Assembly (NCBI GenBank): GCA_963817065.1
Contig: CAWFMO010000002.1
Coordinates: 434,001 to 498,000, forward strand
Length of the DNA stretch: 64,000 nucleotides
Direction of reading: 5' to 3'
From: CAWFMO01 sp963817065
Lineage (GTDB): Bacteria; Actinomycetota; Thermoleophilia; Solirubrobacterales; 70-9
Part shown: positions 50,396-58,901 of the stretch, in pieces
Layout: the number at the start of each line of letters is the position of its first letter
Numbering within the stretch: the first letter of the stretch is position 1
Made by a program: the position numbers and the translations under genes
Notes under the pieces: generated by a model
What the model was told of the DNA's origin: nothing
Databases searched by the model: none
Seen by the model: the letters and a program-made list of their open reading frames with translations, nothing else

Positions 50396-51358
50396 ATGAC
50401 CGCGAGCCTGCCGCAGGACGTTCGCGACGCCTTCGACCGCTTCATCACCTGCGAGTACACGACCGTCGACGCGAGCGGCCAGCCGATCACCTGGCCCGTC
50501 ACCCCCTACTACGAGCAGGGCGGGGCGACGATCGACGTCACCACCGGGCTCGGCTATCCCAAGAAGGCCGACGACGCCGCGCGCCACCCGAGCGTCTCGC
50601 TGCTCTTCAGCGACCCGACGGGCTCGGGCCTCGAGCGGGCGACCAGCGTCCTCGTCCAGGGGATCGCCGAGGTCGACGAGCGCGACCTCGACGCCAACCG
50701 CGATCGCTACTGGCGCGAGTCGGGAGAGAAGCTGCCGGCGACCAAGAAGATGCACCCGCCGAAACCGGTGCGCGGGATGTTCGGCTGGTACTACACGCGG
50801 ATCTACGTCCACGTCCGCCCCGAGCGCGTCTTCTCGTGGCCGGGCGGCGAGTTCACCGGGGCGCCCGAGGTCCACGACTCGCACATCGAGGAGGTCCGCT
50901 CGGGCCACGTCGAGGAGCCGCCCGAGCCGCACCCGGGGCCGCGCCCGGGCGAACCGCTCTGGGACGAGCGGATCGACCAACTCGGCGAGAGCTACGAGAC
51001 CGCGGTCGTCAGCTGGCTCGCCCCCGACGGCTTCCCGCTCTCGGCGCGGCTGCCGGTGAGCCCCGACCGCGACGCGCTGCTGATCCGGATCGAAGCCGAG
51101 CCCGGCGGGCTGCCGCTCGAGCCGGGGCCCGCGTGCGTCGTCGCCCACCGCCACGCCGAGGACTTCACCTGGCAGCAGAACTTCCAGGTCCGCGGCGACC
51201 TGATCCGCGACGGCGAAGGCTGGGCGCTCGCGCCTCGCAAGCTGATCGGCGGGTTCGAGATCCCCGAGGGCGGCCAGCTCGCCGTCGCGCGCGAGAACTT
51301 CCGCAAGGCGCTCCGCTTTCGGAGAATCGCGAAGAAGCGGCTCAAATCCCGCGGTTAG
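50396..51358 (+). CDS. Pyridoxamine 5'-phosphate oxidase-like flavin-binding protein, two-domain
   Basis: The protein has 320 residues. The first half resembles the PNPOx split-barrel: FITCEYTTVDASGQPITWPV (about 16-35), GLGYPKKADDAARHPSVSLLF (about 51-71), ATSVLVQGIAEV. The second half repeats a similar barrel more loosely (AVVSWLAPDGFPLSARLPV, about 202-220; then ALLIRIEAEPGGLPLEPG). Such proteins bind FMN, F420 or heme. F420-type enzymes are common in high-GC Gram-positives, so cofactor assignment is open. It follows the NUDIX gene by 1 bp, so both are in one operon, ending at a hairpin. Confidence 0.82.
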   Translation: MTASLPQDVRDAFDRFITCEYTTVDASGQPITWPVTPYYEQGGATIDVTTGLGYPKKADDAARHPSVSLLFSDPTGSGLERATSVLVQGIAEVDERDLDANRDRYWRESGEKLPATKKMHPPKPVRGMFGWYYTRIYVHVRPERVFSWPGGEFTGAPEVHDSHIEEVRSGHVEEPPEPHPGPRPGEPLWDERIDQLGESYETAVVSWLAPDGFPLSARLPVSPDRDALLIRIEAEPGGLPLEPGPACVVAHRHAEDFTWQQNFQVRGDLIRDGEGWALAPRKLIGGFEIPEGGQLAVARENFRKALRFRRIAKKRLKSRG

Positions 51359-51375
51359 CGCGGAGGCGGCCCCGC

Positions 51376-51392
51376 ATCCGGCTTCGCCGGAT
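51376..51392. terminator. Terminator-like hairpin between convergent genes
   Basis: ATCCGGC (51376-51382) and GCCGGAT (51386-51392) form a perfect 7-bp stem with a TTC loop. It lies between the stops of the PNPOx-like gene (51358) and the minus-strand gene ending at 51392. There is no T-run, so it may be a bidirectional, weak or Rho-assisted terminator. Confidence 0.65.
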
Positions 51393-52099
51393 TACCGGTC
51401 GCCTTCGGCTCCCTGAGCGGAGGAGTCGCCGTTTGGAAATGGCTCCTGGCCGGCGTTCCAGGGGCCCGGCAGATACGTCGCGACCCCGTTTTCGTCCATC
51501 TCCCGCTGCAGCTTCTCGAAGATCCCGCCGGCCGAGGCGAGCGCCGCCTCGAGCTCGCCGGCGCTGAGCTCGCGCAGCCGCCAGAGGAAGAAGAGCTGGC
51601 CCTGGGTGATCCCGAAATCGACCGCGCGGTCGATGCGCGTGGTCCAGTCGAGGAACGCCGGGCTGAAGAGCTCGCGCAGGGCGATCGGGTCGTGGTCGCT
51701 CGGGACGGTGGCGATGAAGCGCTTGTTGAAGTCGACGCTCTCGAAGTCGACCCGGCGCCGCGAATGGCGGTCGATGACGTCCTCGCCGCGCTCCAGCGAC
51801 TCGACGTTGAAGATCGGCACGATGCTCGCGAGGTCGGGCATGTGGGCCTTGACGAGCACCGCGCCGGGGACCACGGCCTTGCGCCCGAAGCCCCCCCGCT
51901 CGCGCTCGTCGGCGTCGCAGGAGGCGCCCCAGAACCCCTCGCTGAGCTGACCGGTCAGGCGGTTGGTCCCCCCGGGGCAGAGCGCCGCCGGGGCGCCCCT
52001 GGGATTGATCCCGCCGACCGGCTCGTATGTGAGGCCGCGCTTGTTGCCCACGGCCTGGACCGCGGCTACCCAGTCGGCGGCCTCCTGCCTGGCGCCCAT
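51392..52099 (-). CDS. Uncharacterised protein downstream of the mce/SCP2 genes
   Basis: The protein has 235 residues from GTG or ATG near 52099. I do not recognise its family. No signal peptide or membrane helix is visible, so it should be cytosolic. Notable parts are IVPIFNVESLERGEDVIDRH (about 94-113), FNKRFIATVPSDHDPIALREL (about 124-144; the layout is reminiscent of DUF3137-type domains) and a helical segment LRELSAGELEAALASAGGIFE (in part, about 172-192). Only two Cys occur (near residues 42 and 61). It follows the SCP2 gene by 10 bp on the same strand, so it is likely the last gene of the mce transcript and a candidate partner in lipid handling. Confidence 0.75.
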   Translation of the reverse strand: MGARQEAADWVAAVQAVGNKRGLTYEPVGGINPRGAPAALCPGGTNRLTGQLSEGFWGASCDADERERGGFGRKAVVPGAVLVKAHMPDLASIVPIFNVESLERGEDVIDRHSRRRVDFESVDFNKRFIATVPSDHDPIALRELFSPAFLDWTTRIDRAVDFGITQGQLFFLWRLRELSAGELEAALASAGGIFEKLQREMDENGVATYLPGPWNAGQEPFPNGDSSAQGAEGDR

Positions 52100-52109
52100 C
52101 GAGCCCCAG

Positions 52110-52529
52110 CTAGTCGGCGTTGACGAGGTCGGAGCGCCCGTCGGCCTCGAGCTGGGCCTTGTAGCGCGGGAAGATCGGCTTCGTGAGCGGGACGAGCTTG
52201 AGGATCTTGGCGACCGGCCCCTCGGCCTTGATCTGGCCTCTGGCGAGCGCGACGGTGACGTTGACCCGCCCGAGCCAGAAGCGGTGCGCGGTGTCGGCCT
52301 CCATCCGCATCGTCACCTCGGGCTCCATCTCGGTCTCCCCGAAGTCGACGTCGCCCGGCTCGCCCTCCTGGAGGCGGACGGTGACCACCGAGTCGGGCTC
52401 GCTGTAGACGTACTGGACGATCGTGTTCGCCTTGCTGAACTTGGGCGCCTCCTCCTCGTCCTCGTTCAGCTCCTTGAACAGCTTGCCGATCGTGTCGTAG
52501 ACCTCCTGGGCGTCCTTGAAGTAGGCCAA
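52110..52529 (-). CDS. SCP2 sterol-transfer family protein
   Basis: The protein has 139 residues from TTG 52529, chosen because GAGGAG stands about 5 bp upstream and the family starts at AYFKDAQEVYDTIGKLF. The SCP2 fold is shown by NTIVQYVYSEPDSVVTVRL (about 34-52), VTMRMEADTAHRFWLGRVNV (about 73-92; the conserved W-x-x-G/N region) and ALARGQIKAEGPVAKILKLV (about 95-114). It binds fatty acids, sterols or acyl-CoA in the cytosol. Placed 57 bp after the last MCE gene, it may receive lipids taken up by the MCE complex. Confidence 0.85.
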   Translation of the reverse strand: MAYFKDAQEVYDTIGKLFKELNEDEEEAPKFSKANTIVQYVYSEPDSVVTVRLQEGEPGDVDFGETEMEPEVTMRMEADTAHRFWLGRVNVTVALARGQIKAEGPVAKILKLVPLTKPIFPRYKAQLEADGRSDLVNAD

Positions 52530-52586
52530 CTCCGTCTCCTCGCTCGGGGTGCGCGAGGAGGGAACTCTAGTCACTGCCGGGCCGGC

Positions 52587-54242
52587 TCAGGGGTCGGCGG
52601 GAACGTATGGGACCGCGGCGCCGCCGAACGGGCTCGGATCGGCGAGCACGCACGCGGCCTGGGCCTGGACCTGGGGCAGCAGCGGGTTGGGCAGGATCGA
52701 GAGTGGGAAGGTGCCGGGCTGGTTGGTGCCCGGGAGCGTCCCCGGACTGACCGGCGGGTTCGAGGGCGGGTTCGCGGTCACCTGCCCCTGGCCGAGGCCG
52801 CCGCTGGCGCCGGTGTTGTCGCAGTCGTGGCTCTGGAAGCGCGTTTGCTGTGCGACCGAGGCGGCGTTGAGGAGGCTGTTGGGGCCCACGTACCCGTTAC
52901 CGCGGTTGGTGTTGAGACGGCTCGGGTAGATCGAGAGCGACTCGGGGCTGATGTAGGCCATCTGGCGGAAGGCGTGGCGGGGCGCCGGCTGACCGGGGAT
53001 CGGCTGCAGGACCCCGGCCTGGGTCGTCTCGGGGTCGGCGAGGAAATCGGTGATGTTCCCCGAGTAGGCGCCGCTGTAGCGGAGGATCGGGTTGAGGTTG
53101 GCGAGGAACGGGTCGAGGCTCTGGAGCACCGGCTCGAGCTCGCGGACGACGCCGCGGGTCTGCGGCAGCCCGACCTGGGCGGCGTCGACGAACGGCCCGA
53201 GGTTCGTGAACAGGCTCTTGGCGCTCGGGGTCAGGTTGCGGACGTCGCGCAGCGCCGGGGTCAGGTCGCGCGCGACGGGCTTCAAGTCGCGCGCGAGCGG
53301 GCGCGCGTTGACCGAGAAGCTCTGCAGCCGCGAGAGCGTCTTGCGGGCCTCCATGTTGAAGGTCGGGAAGATCGAGATCGACTCCTCGAGCGCCTCGTCG
53401 CGCGAGGCCAGCGCGCCGAAGGTCTTGTTGTTGCCCTCGATCAAGCCCGCGAGCTGCTGGTCGCGCTTGGTCAGCGCCCCGAAGACCTCGCCGGTTGCCG
53501 AGACCAGTTGGGAGAGCGACTCGTCCTGGCGGTTGAGGGTTTCGAGCAGGTCGGAGGCGTCGGAGGTGAACGGGCCGAGGTTGCCGAGCGAGTCGCTCAG
53601 GTCGAGGCCGCGGCCTTCGGCCGCGATCGCCGTGTTCTGCTGCCAGATCCGGAACGCGTTGCGGGTCTCCTCGTCAAGCGCATTGAAGATCTCGTCGATC
53701 TGGACCTGCTCTTCGACCTGCGAGTCCTCGAGGTGGCCGCCCTCCTCGATCGGCCGCGCGGCGTCGTCGCCGAGCAGCGAGTCGACCGAGCCCGTCTGGG
53801 CGGTCGCGGCGTCAGCCTGGATGCTGTTCTGGCTCCCAGAGGTGAGCTCGACGTAGGTCTCGCCGAGCAGCGTCTTCTGGCGCAGGATCGCCCGCGCGTC
53901 TGAGGAGAGCGGGGCGAACTGCGGATCGAGCTCGATCGTCGCCCGGGTCGCGTTCTCGTCCGGCGGCAGCTCGGTCTTCTTGACCTGGCCGACCGAGACC
54001 CCGCCGACCCGCACGTCGGCCTCGTTCTGCAGGGTCAGCGCCTCGGTGAAGTCGGCGGTGACCTGGTAGCTCTCGGCCTTGAGCGGCACCGGGCCGCCGA
54101 ACGTGACCCAGACGAAGAGCAGCAGGCCGAAGCACGAGAACGAGAACCCGGCCGCGATCAGGACCCGGATCAGCTGCCAATGGCGGCTGAATACGCTCTC
54201 CTTCTCGGAGTCCGAACCTCGCTTTGCGTCCTCCTCCGCCAA
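52587..54242 (-). CDS. MCE family protein 7 (MlaD domain), last in the cluster
   Basis: The protein has 551 residues from TTG 54242. An N-terminal cytoplasmic stretch of 22 residues precedes one membrane helix (VLIAAGFSFSCFGLLLFVWV, about 27-46). The MCE domain follows (about 55-135): YQVTADFTEALTLQNEADVRV, VGGVSVGQVK, TRATIELD and LLGETYVELTSG. A long helical part (about 150-330) and a Pro/Gly-rich tail come after. MCE proteins form hexameric or tube-like lipid channels outside the membrane. Central blocks are nearly identical to MCE6 at DNA level. A CRP-type site lies 52 bp upstream, in the only 98-bp gap of the cluster. Confidence 0.93.
   Translation of the reverse strand: MAEEDAKRGSDSEKESVFSRHWQLIRVLIAAGFSFSCFGLLLFVWVTFGGPVPLKAESYQVTADFTEALTLQNEADVRVGGVSVGQVKKTELPPDENATRATIELDPQFAPLSSDARAILRQKTLLGETYVELTSGSQNSIQADAATAQTGSVDSLLGDDAARPIEEGGHLEDSQVEEQVQIDEIFNALDEETRNAFRIWQQNTAIAAEGRGLDLSDSLGNLGPFTSDASDLLETLNRQDESLSQLVSATGEVFGALTKRDQQLAGLIEGNNKTFGALASRDEALEESISIFPTFNMEARKTLSRLQSFSVNARPLARDLKPVARDLTPALRDVRNLTPSAKSLFTNLGPFVDAAQVGLPQTRGVVRELEPVLQSLDPFLANLNPILRYSGAYSGNITDFLADPETTQAGVLQPIPGQPAPRHAFRQMAYISPESLSIYPSRLNTNRGNGYVGPNSLLNAASVAQQTRFQSHDCDNTGASGGLGQGQVTANPPSNPPVSPGTLPGTNQPGTFPLSILPNPLLPQVQAQAACVLADPSPFGGAAVPYVPADP
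53075..53495. repeat. Near-identical block shared with 54835-55255
   Basis: With an offset of 1760 bp, 53075-53258 (184 bp) matches 54835-55018 without a difference. 53293-53408 and 53410-53495 match too, with one mismatch at 53409. Sequences on either side differ at many synonymous positions. The two copies code for the helical part of MCE7 and MCE6. This looks like gene conversion between tandem paralogues. Confidence 0.9.
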
Positions 54243-54293
54243 CTCAGTCCCAGCCTAAGCCCCTGGTTTTGCCGGCGCGCCGGGCGAACGGCA

Positions 54294-54313
54294 TGTGTGA
54301 CCCATGTCACACA
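54294..54313. promoter_or_regulatory. CRP-family operator (TGTGA-N6-TCACA)
   Basis: The 8-bp arms TGTGTGAC (54294-54301) and GTCACACA (54306-54313) are exactly inverted around CCAT. Inside lies TGTGA-N6-TCACA (54296-54311), the exact consensus of cAMP-receptor-type regulators (CRP, GlxR). It is 52-71 bp upstream of MCE7's start and within the 98-bp gap after MCE6. Confidence 0.8.
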
Positions 54314-54340
54314 GAGGGGTTGTCGGCCGTACGTTCGCGG

Positions 54341-55954
54341 CTAACTGTCGGCCGGGACGTACGGGACCCGCTCGCCGCCGAACTGGCTCGGCGGGGTGAT
54401 CGTGCAGGCCGCGTGGGCGGGGAGCGAGGGCAGCAGCGGGTTGGGGAGGATCGAGAGCGGGAAGGTCCCCTGCTCCGTCGCCGGGCCGCCCGGCAGCGTG
54501 CCGGAGGTCGGCTGCGGGGTCGAGGGCGGGTTGAGTGTGACCTGGCCCTGGCCCAGGCCGCCGGTGGCGCCGGTGTTGTCGCAGTCGTGGTTCGGGAAGA
54601 GCTCGTTCTGGACCACCGAGTTCACCGATCCGATCGCATTGGGCGGCAGGTAGCCGTTGCCGCGGTTGCTCGGGAGGCGGAACGGGTAGATCGAGAGCGA
54701 CTCGGGGCTGATGTAGCCGATCTGGCGCAGGGCGTGGCGCGGCGCCGGCTGACCGGGGATCGGCTGGAGGGTGCCGCCGATCCCGGCCTCCGGGTTGGCG
54801 ATGAAGTCGGTGACGTTGCCCGAGTAGGCGCCGGTGTAGCGGAGGATCGGGTTGAGGTTGGCGAGGAACGGGTCGAGGCTCTGGAGCACCGGCTCGAGCT
54901 CGCGGACGACGCCGCGGGTCTGCGGCAGCCCGACCTGGGCGGCGTCGACGAACGGCCCGAGGTTCGTGAACAGGCTCTTGGCGCTCGGGGTCAGGTTGCG
55001 GACGTCGCGCAGCGCCGGCGAGAGGTCGCGGGCGACCGGCTTGAGGTCCTTGGCGAGCGGGCGCGCGTTGACCGAGAAGCTCTGCAGCCGCGAGAGCGTC
55101 TTGCGGGCCTCCATGTTGAAGGTCGGGAAGATCGAGATCGACTCCTCGAGCGCCTCGTCGCGCGAGGCGAGCGCGCCGAAGGTCTTGTTGTTGCCCTCGA
55201 TCAAGCCCGCGAGCTGCTGGTCGCGCTTGGTCAGCGCCCCGAAGACCTCGCCGGTCGAGGAGACGAGCTGCGAGAGCGCATCGTCCTGGCGGTTGAGCGT
55301 CTCGAGCAGGTCGGAGGCGTCGGAGGCGAACGGCCCGAGGTTGCCGAAGCCGTCGTTGATGTCGAGCCCCCGGCCCTGGGCGGCGACGGCTGTGTTCTGC
55401 TGCCAGACGCGGAACGCGTTGCGGGTCTCGTCGTCGAGAGCGTTGAAGATCTCGTCGATCTGGACCTGCTCGGAGATCTGCGAGTCCTCGAGGTGGCCGC
55501 CCTCCTCGATCGGGTCGTCGACGTCATCGCCGACCAGCGAGTCGACGCCGCCGGTCTGCGCGGTCGGCTCCTCGGTGCTCGCCTCGCCGGCGGTGCCCGA
55601 GGTGATCTCGACGTAGGTCTCGCCGAGCAGCGTCTTCTGGCGCAGGATCGCCTTCGCGTCGGCGGAGAGCGGCGCGAACTCGGGCTCGAGCTCAATCGTC
55701 GCCCGGGTCGCGTTGCCGTCCGGCGGCAGGCTCACCTCCTTGACCTTGCCGACCGAGACCCCGCCGAGGCGGACGTCGGACTCGGTCTGCATCGTGATCG
55801 CCTCGGGGAAGTCGGCGGTGAAGCGGTAGCTCTTCGGGGCGAGCGGGATCGGGCCTCCGAAGGTGATCCAGAGGAAGAGCAGCAGGCCGAAGCACGAGAG
55901 CGCGAAGCCCATCGCGACCGCGATACGTCCTATGGAGGGGGCCTGCTTCTGCAT
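54341..55954 (-). CDS. MCE family protein 6 (MlaD domain)
   Basis: This 537-residue protein is the closest paralogue of MCE7. ATG 55954 overlaps the MCE5 stop (TAATG). A membrane helix (IAVAMGFALSCFGLLLFLWI, about 11-30) precedes the MCE domain with YRFTADFPEAITMQTESDVRL (about 43-63) and VGKVKEVSLPPDGNATRATIEL (in part). A helical part of about 200 residues follows, with RQDDALSQLVSSTGEVFGAL and the conserved NPILRYTGAYSG (about 384-395). Then come a CDNTGATGGLG segment, matching MCE7, and a proline-rich end VPYVPADS. It is probably exported and joins the lipid channel. Confidence 0.93.
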   Translation of the reverse strand: MQKQAPSIGRIAVAMGFALSCFGLLLFLWITFGGPIPLAPKSYRFTADFPEAITMQTESDVRLGGVSVGKVKEVSLPPDGNATRATIELEPEFAPLSADAKAILRQKTLLGETYVEITSGTAGEASTEEPTAQTGGVDSLVGDDVDDPIEEGGHLEDSQISEQVQIDEIFNALDDETRNAFRVWQQNTAVAAQGRGLDINDGFGNLGPFASDASDLLETLNRQDDALSQLVSSTGEVFGALTKRDQQLAGLIEGNNKTFGALASRDEALEESISIFPTFNMEARKTLSRLQSFSVNARPLAKDLKPVARDLSPALRDVRNLTPSAKSLFTNLGPFVDAAQVGLPQTRGVVRELEPVLQSLDPFLANLNPILRYTGAYSGNVTDFIANPEAGIGGTLQPIPGQPAPRHALRQIGYISPESLSIYPFRLPSNRGNGYLPPNAIGSVNSVVQNELFPNHDCDNTGATGGLGQGQVTLNPPSTPQPTSGTLPGGPATEQGTFPLSILPNPLLPSLPAHAACTITPPSQFGGERVPYVPADS

Positions 55955-57267
55955 TAGGGCCCGCAGAGCCCCCCGGGCTCGAGCAGCGGCCCGAGCGCCG
56001 TGATCAGCGCGTTGAGCGGGTTGGCTGCGAGGCTCGCCACCGTGCTGCAGCCCGCGGTCAGGTAGATCCGGCGGTAGACGCCGTGCGCGTCCTGGGCCTG
56101 GAAGGTGCTGTTGCCGACGTGGCCGAGCCAGCCGAGCCAGTAGAGGTAGCCCTCGTCGCGGCCGGCGGTGCCGGGAGACTCGGCCCCGCCGGGGTTGTAT
56201 GACGCCATGTTGCCGAGCTTGTTGACCTTGACCGCGAGGTCGGTGAGCCGCGGGGTCGCGCCCGCCAGCTGATCGGCGGCGGGCTTGAGGTCGCGGACGG
56301 GGCCGCGAGCGGCGCGCGTGAACGGCCTGATCTGGTCGCGGACCGACGGCAGCGCCGCGGTCGAGAGGTTGCGCAGCGAGGTGTTGACTCCGTCGAGCTT
56401 GCGCGCGAACGGCCGCAGCTGGGTCAGGCTCGGCTTGAGGACGTCGGAGAAGCTGCCGAGCTTGGTCAGCGTGTCCTCGGTCTGGCGCAGAGTCCCGGGC
56501 AGCAGCGACGTCGCCTCGGTCACGTTGAGGTCCTGCTCGGCGATCGCGCCCAGCGCCTCGTTCGAGGATTCGATCACCGCGGCGATCTCCTGGTCCTCGG
56601 TGCCGAGGCGGCCGCTGAGCTCGCCGAGGTTGTGGATCAGGTTGGCGAGGTTCGTTTTGCGGGTCGCGACCTCGCGGTTGAGCGTCGCGAGGTCCTCGTT
56701 GATCGGCCCGAGGCTGCCGAGCAGATCGCCGAGGTCCTTGGCGCGGCCGCGCAACCCCTCGCCGCCGCCGACGAGCAGCATCCGCAGGTAGGCCCGCGAG
56801 TCGCCGTCGAGCGCCTCGAGGATCTCGTCGAGGTTGACGTCGGGCTGAGTGTTGGCGACCGGGACGGTGTCGCCCTCCTCGTACTCGCCGGCGGCGCGGC
56901 TCCCCGGGTCGAGCTCGAGGAAGACGTCCTTCAGTCCTGTCTTCGGGCGCAGCAGGATCGTCGCGTCGCGGTAGACCGGCAGGAACTTGCGGTCGATGTC
57001 CATCGTCACGACCGCCGTGCCGTCTTCGAGCTCGGCCTTGGAGATGTCGCCGACCCGGACCCCGGCCACCCGCACGGTCTGCCCCTGCCCGGGCGTGACC
57101 GCCTGGGCGGTCTCGAACTCGGCCTTGAGCTCGAACGGCTTCTCCTCGAGGATCGGAATTCGCAGCCGCTGCTCCTGGACGATCACGTAGCCGACCACGA
57201 GCGAGACCACGGCGAGCGCGGTGATCGCGATGAAGTCACGGGCGTGGTCTCGAATCGCCTTCTGCAT
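55954..57267 (-). CDS. MCE family protein 5 (MlaD domain)
   Basis: The protein has 437 residues. ATG 57267 shares a base with the MCE4 stop; a GTG at 57270 is also possible. The signal-anchor is DFIAITALAVVSLVVGYVIV (about 11-30). The MCE domain has FELKAEFETAQAVTPGQGQTV (about 41-61), VAGVRVGDISKAEL, and FLELDPGSRAAGEYE (about 110-124). The following helical region includes SSNEALGAIAEQDLNVTEA. A short C-terminus with GGAESPGTAGRDEGYLYWLG (in part) lacks the long Pro-rich tail of its neighbours. It resembles MceD/C-like subunits, although assignment to letter types is not safe. Confidence 0.92.
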   Translation of the reverse strand: MQKAIRDHARDFIAITALAVVSLVVGYVIVQEQRLRIPILEEKPFELKAEFETAQAVTPGQGQTVRVAGVRVGDISKAELEDGTAVVTMDIDRKFLPVYRDATILLRPKTGLKDVFLELDPGSRAAGEYEEGDTVPVANTQPDVNLDEILEALDGDSRAYLRMLLVGGGEGLRGRAKDLGDLLGSLGPINEDLATLNREVATRKTNLANLIHNLGELSGRLGTEDQEIAAVIESSNEALGAIAEQDLNVTEATSLLPGTLRQTEDTLTKLGSFSDVLKPSLTQLRPFARKLDGVNTSLRNLSTAALPSVRDQIRPFTRAARGPVRDLKPAADQLAGATPRLTDLAVKVNKLGNMASYNPGGAESPGTAGRDEGYLYWLGWLGHVGNSTFQAQDAHGVYRRIYLTAGCSTVASLAANPLNALITALGPLLEPGGLCGP

Positions 57268-58901
57268 CACTCACCACCCCCCTGGAGGATCCGCTTGTAC
57301 TCGGGGATCTGGTTCTTGTAGAACTTCTGCAGGCCGCGCAGCGCCTCCTGCGCCTGGGCGTCGCCCTCGGCGCCGCCCTCCTGCTGGGCGGCGAAGAGGG
57401 CGCTCTGCAGCGCACCCTGCTTGTCTGCGAACGGCTGCAGGTCTTCGGGCAGCGTCGCGGCGCGGTTGCTGCTTCCGGAGGCCTGGCCGGGGACCGGGAC
57501 CGGGCCGCCCGAGTTCAGGTTCGGCGGGTCCTGGTTCTCGCACGGCGCGGTCGGGTTGAAGGGGGTCTTGGCCGAGGACTCGATCGGCGGCTCGGCTCCC
57601 TCGAGCGGCTGCAGCAGCGTGCCGACCGTGGTGCCGATCCCGGGGACGTTGGGGATCTGGATCGTGTTGGTGCCGCCTCCGGCGCCGACGCGGATGTACT
57701 GGCCGTTGGCGTCGCCGGATCGGCTCTCGCCGCCGATCCCGACCAGCCCGTAGCCGGTGGCCTTGTAGACCTTGTCGGCCGGAGCGTCGCTGTCGTGGTT
57801 CGGAATCGTCGTGTCGCTCCAGGGGATGACGACGTTGTTGAAGCAGCTCGAGAGCGCCCTCGCCTGCTCGAAGAACGGCACGGTGACCCGCGAGAGGTTG
57901 GCGACGCTCGGGACCGCCGGGCGCAGGTCTGAGACGAGGCCTCGGAGCTCGTCGGGGCCGACGAGGCCGCGGAGCTGGGCGATGAACGGGTTGGCGGCGT
58001 CGAGCGTCGGGCTCGCGCTGCGTGCGCCGGGCAGAATCTCGCGCGAGAAGGCACGCAGGGCAGGCAGCGAATTGTTGACCTTGACCAGCGCGGGCTCGCC
58101 GGCGCCGAGCACGCGCGGGAGCTCGAAGATCGCGGTCTCGAGCGCGTCGCTCTCCTTGCCGAACGCCCCGGTCACGGTCGCGAGGTTGGTGACCAGGTCC
58201 TGGAGCTGGGTCTGGTTCTGGTTCAGAGCCTCGACGAAGTCGTCGAGGTTGACGATCAGCCCCGTCAGGTCGCCGGGCTGGGTGCCGAGGAAGGCCTCGT
58301 TGACCTCGGCCGTGTAGCGGAACGCCTCGGGCGAGCTCTTGAAGGTCGCGCGCAGCCCCTCGCCGCCGCCGTACTTGTCGAGCGCGTCGCCGAACTCGAC
58401 CAGGAACGTCTGCAGGCTCGCGCGGACCGGCGCCTGGAGCGAGGTCAGCACCTGGTCGACCTGGACCGAGGACGACGTTTGAGAGATCGGGATCGTGCCG
58501 CCGTCCTTGAGCTCCGGCGCCTGCGGCGAGCCGGGCTTGAGGTCGACGAACAGGTTGCCCTCGAGGAAGAGGCGCGGGCGCAGCTGCAGCGAGGCGTCCT
58601 GCTTGACCGGCAGCGCGTCGTCCTTGAGCTCCATCTTGATCAGCGCGGCCGGCTGGGCCTCGCCGTCGGTCTCGAGGTGCGTGACCTCCTTGACGACGCC
58701 GACGTTGACGCCGGCGACGCGGACAGGGCTCTTGACGCGGATGTTCTGCGCGTTCTCGAAGACGGCGCTGACCTCGTATCCGCTGGGGGAGAACGGCAGC
58801 TTCTTGGCGAAGCCCATGTAGAAGCCGAAGATCACGACGAGGACGCCGATCAGCCCGATCCCCCACGGCGGGATCCGTTTCTTTGTCGGTCGCGTGGTCA
58901 T
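57267..58901 (-). CDS. MCE family protein 4 (MlaD domain)
   Basis: The protein has 544 residues. ATG 58901 overlaps the MCE3 stop as ATGA. The membrane anchor is WGIGLIGVLVVIFGFYMGFA (about 13-32). The MCE domain is YEVSAVFENAQNIRVKSPVRV (about 42-62), VAGVNVGVVKEVTHL, then FLEGNLFVDLKPGSPQAPEL. The helical part has DDFVEALNQNQTQLQDLVTNLA. A Pro/Gln-rich C-terminus ends in a highly helical, Gln/Ala-rich stretch (about 500-540, FAAQQEGGAEGDAQAQEAL), which could be a coiled coil. Hence it may take part in assembly of the MCE tube. Confidence 0.93.
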   Translation of the reverse strand: MTTRPTKKRIPPWGIGLIGVLVVIFGFYMGFAKKLPFSPSGYEVSAVFENAQNIRVKSPVRVAGVNVGVVKEVTHLETDGEAQPAALIKMELKDDALPVKQDASLQLRPRLFLEGNLFVDLKPGSPQAPELKDGGTIPISQTSSSVQVDQVLTSLQAPVRASLQTFLVEFGDALDKYGGGEGLRATFKSSPEAFRYTAEVNEAFLGTQPGDLTGLIVNLDDFVEALNQNQTQLQDLVTNLATVTGAFGKESDALETAIFELPRVLGAGEPALVKVNNSLPALRAFSREILPGARSASPTLDAANPFIAQLRGLVGPDELRGLVSDLRPAVPSVANLSRVTVPFFEQARALSSCFNNVVIPWSDTTIPNHDSDAPADKVYKATGYGLVGIGGESRSGDANGQYIRVGAGGGTNTIQIPNVPGIGTTVGTLLQPLEGAEPPIESSAKTPFNPTAPCENQDPPNLNSGGPVPVPGQASGSSNRAATLPEDLQPFADKQGALQSALFAAQQEGGAEGDAQAQEALRGLQKFYKNQIPEYKRILQGGGE

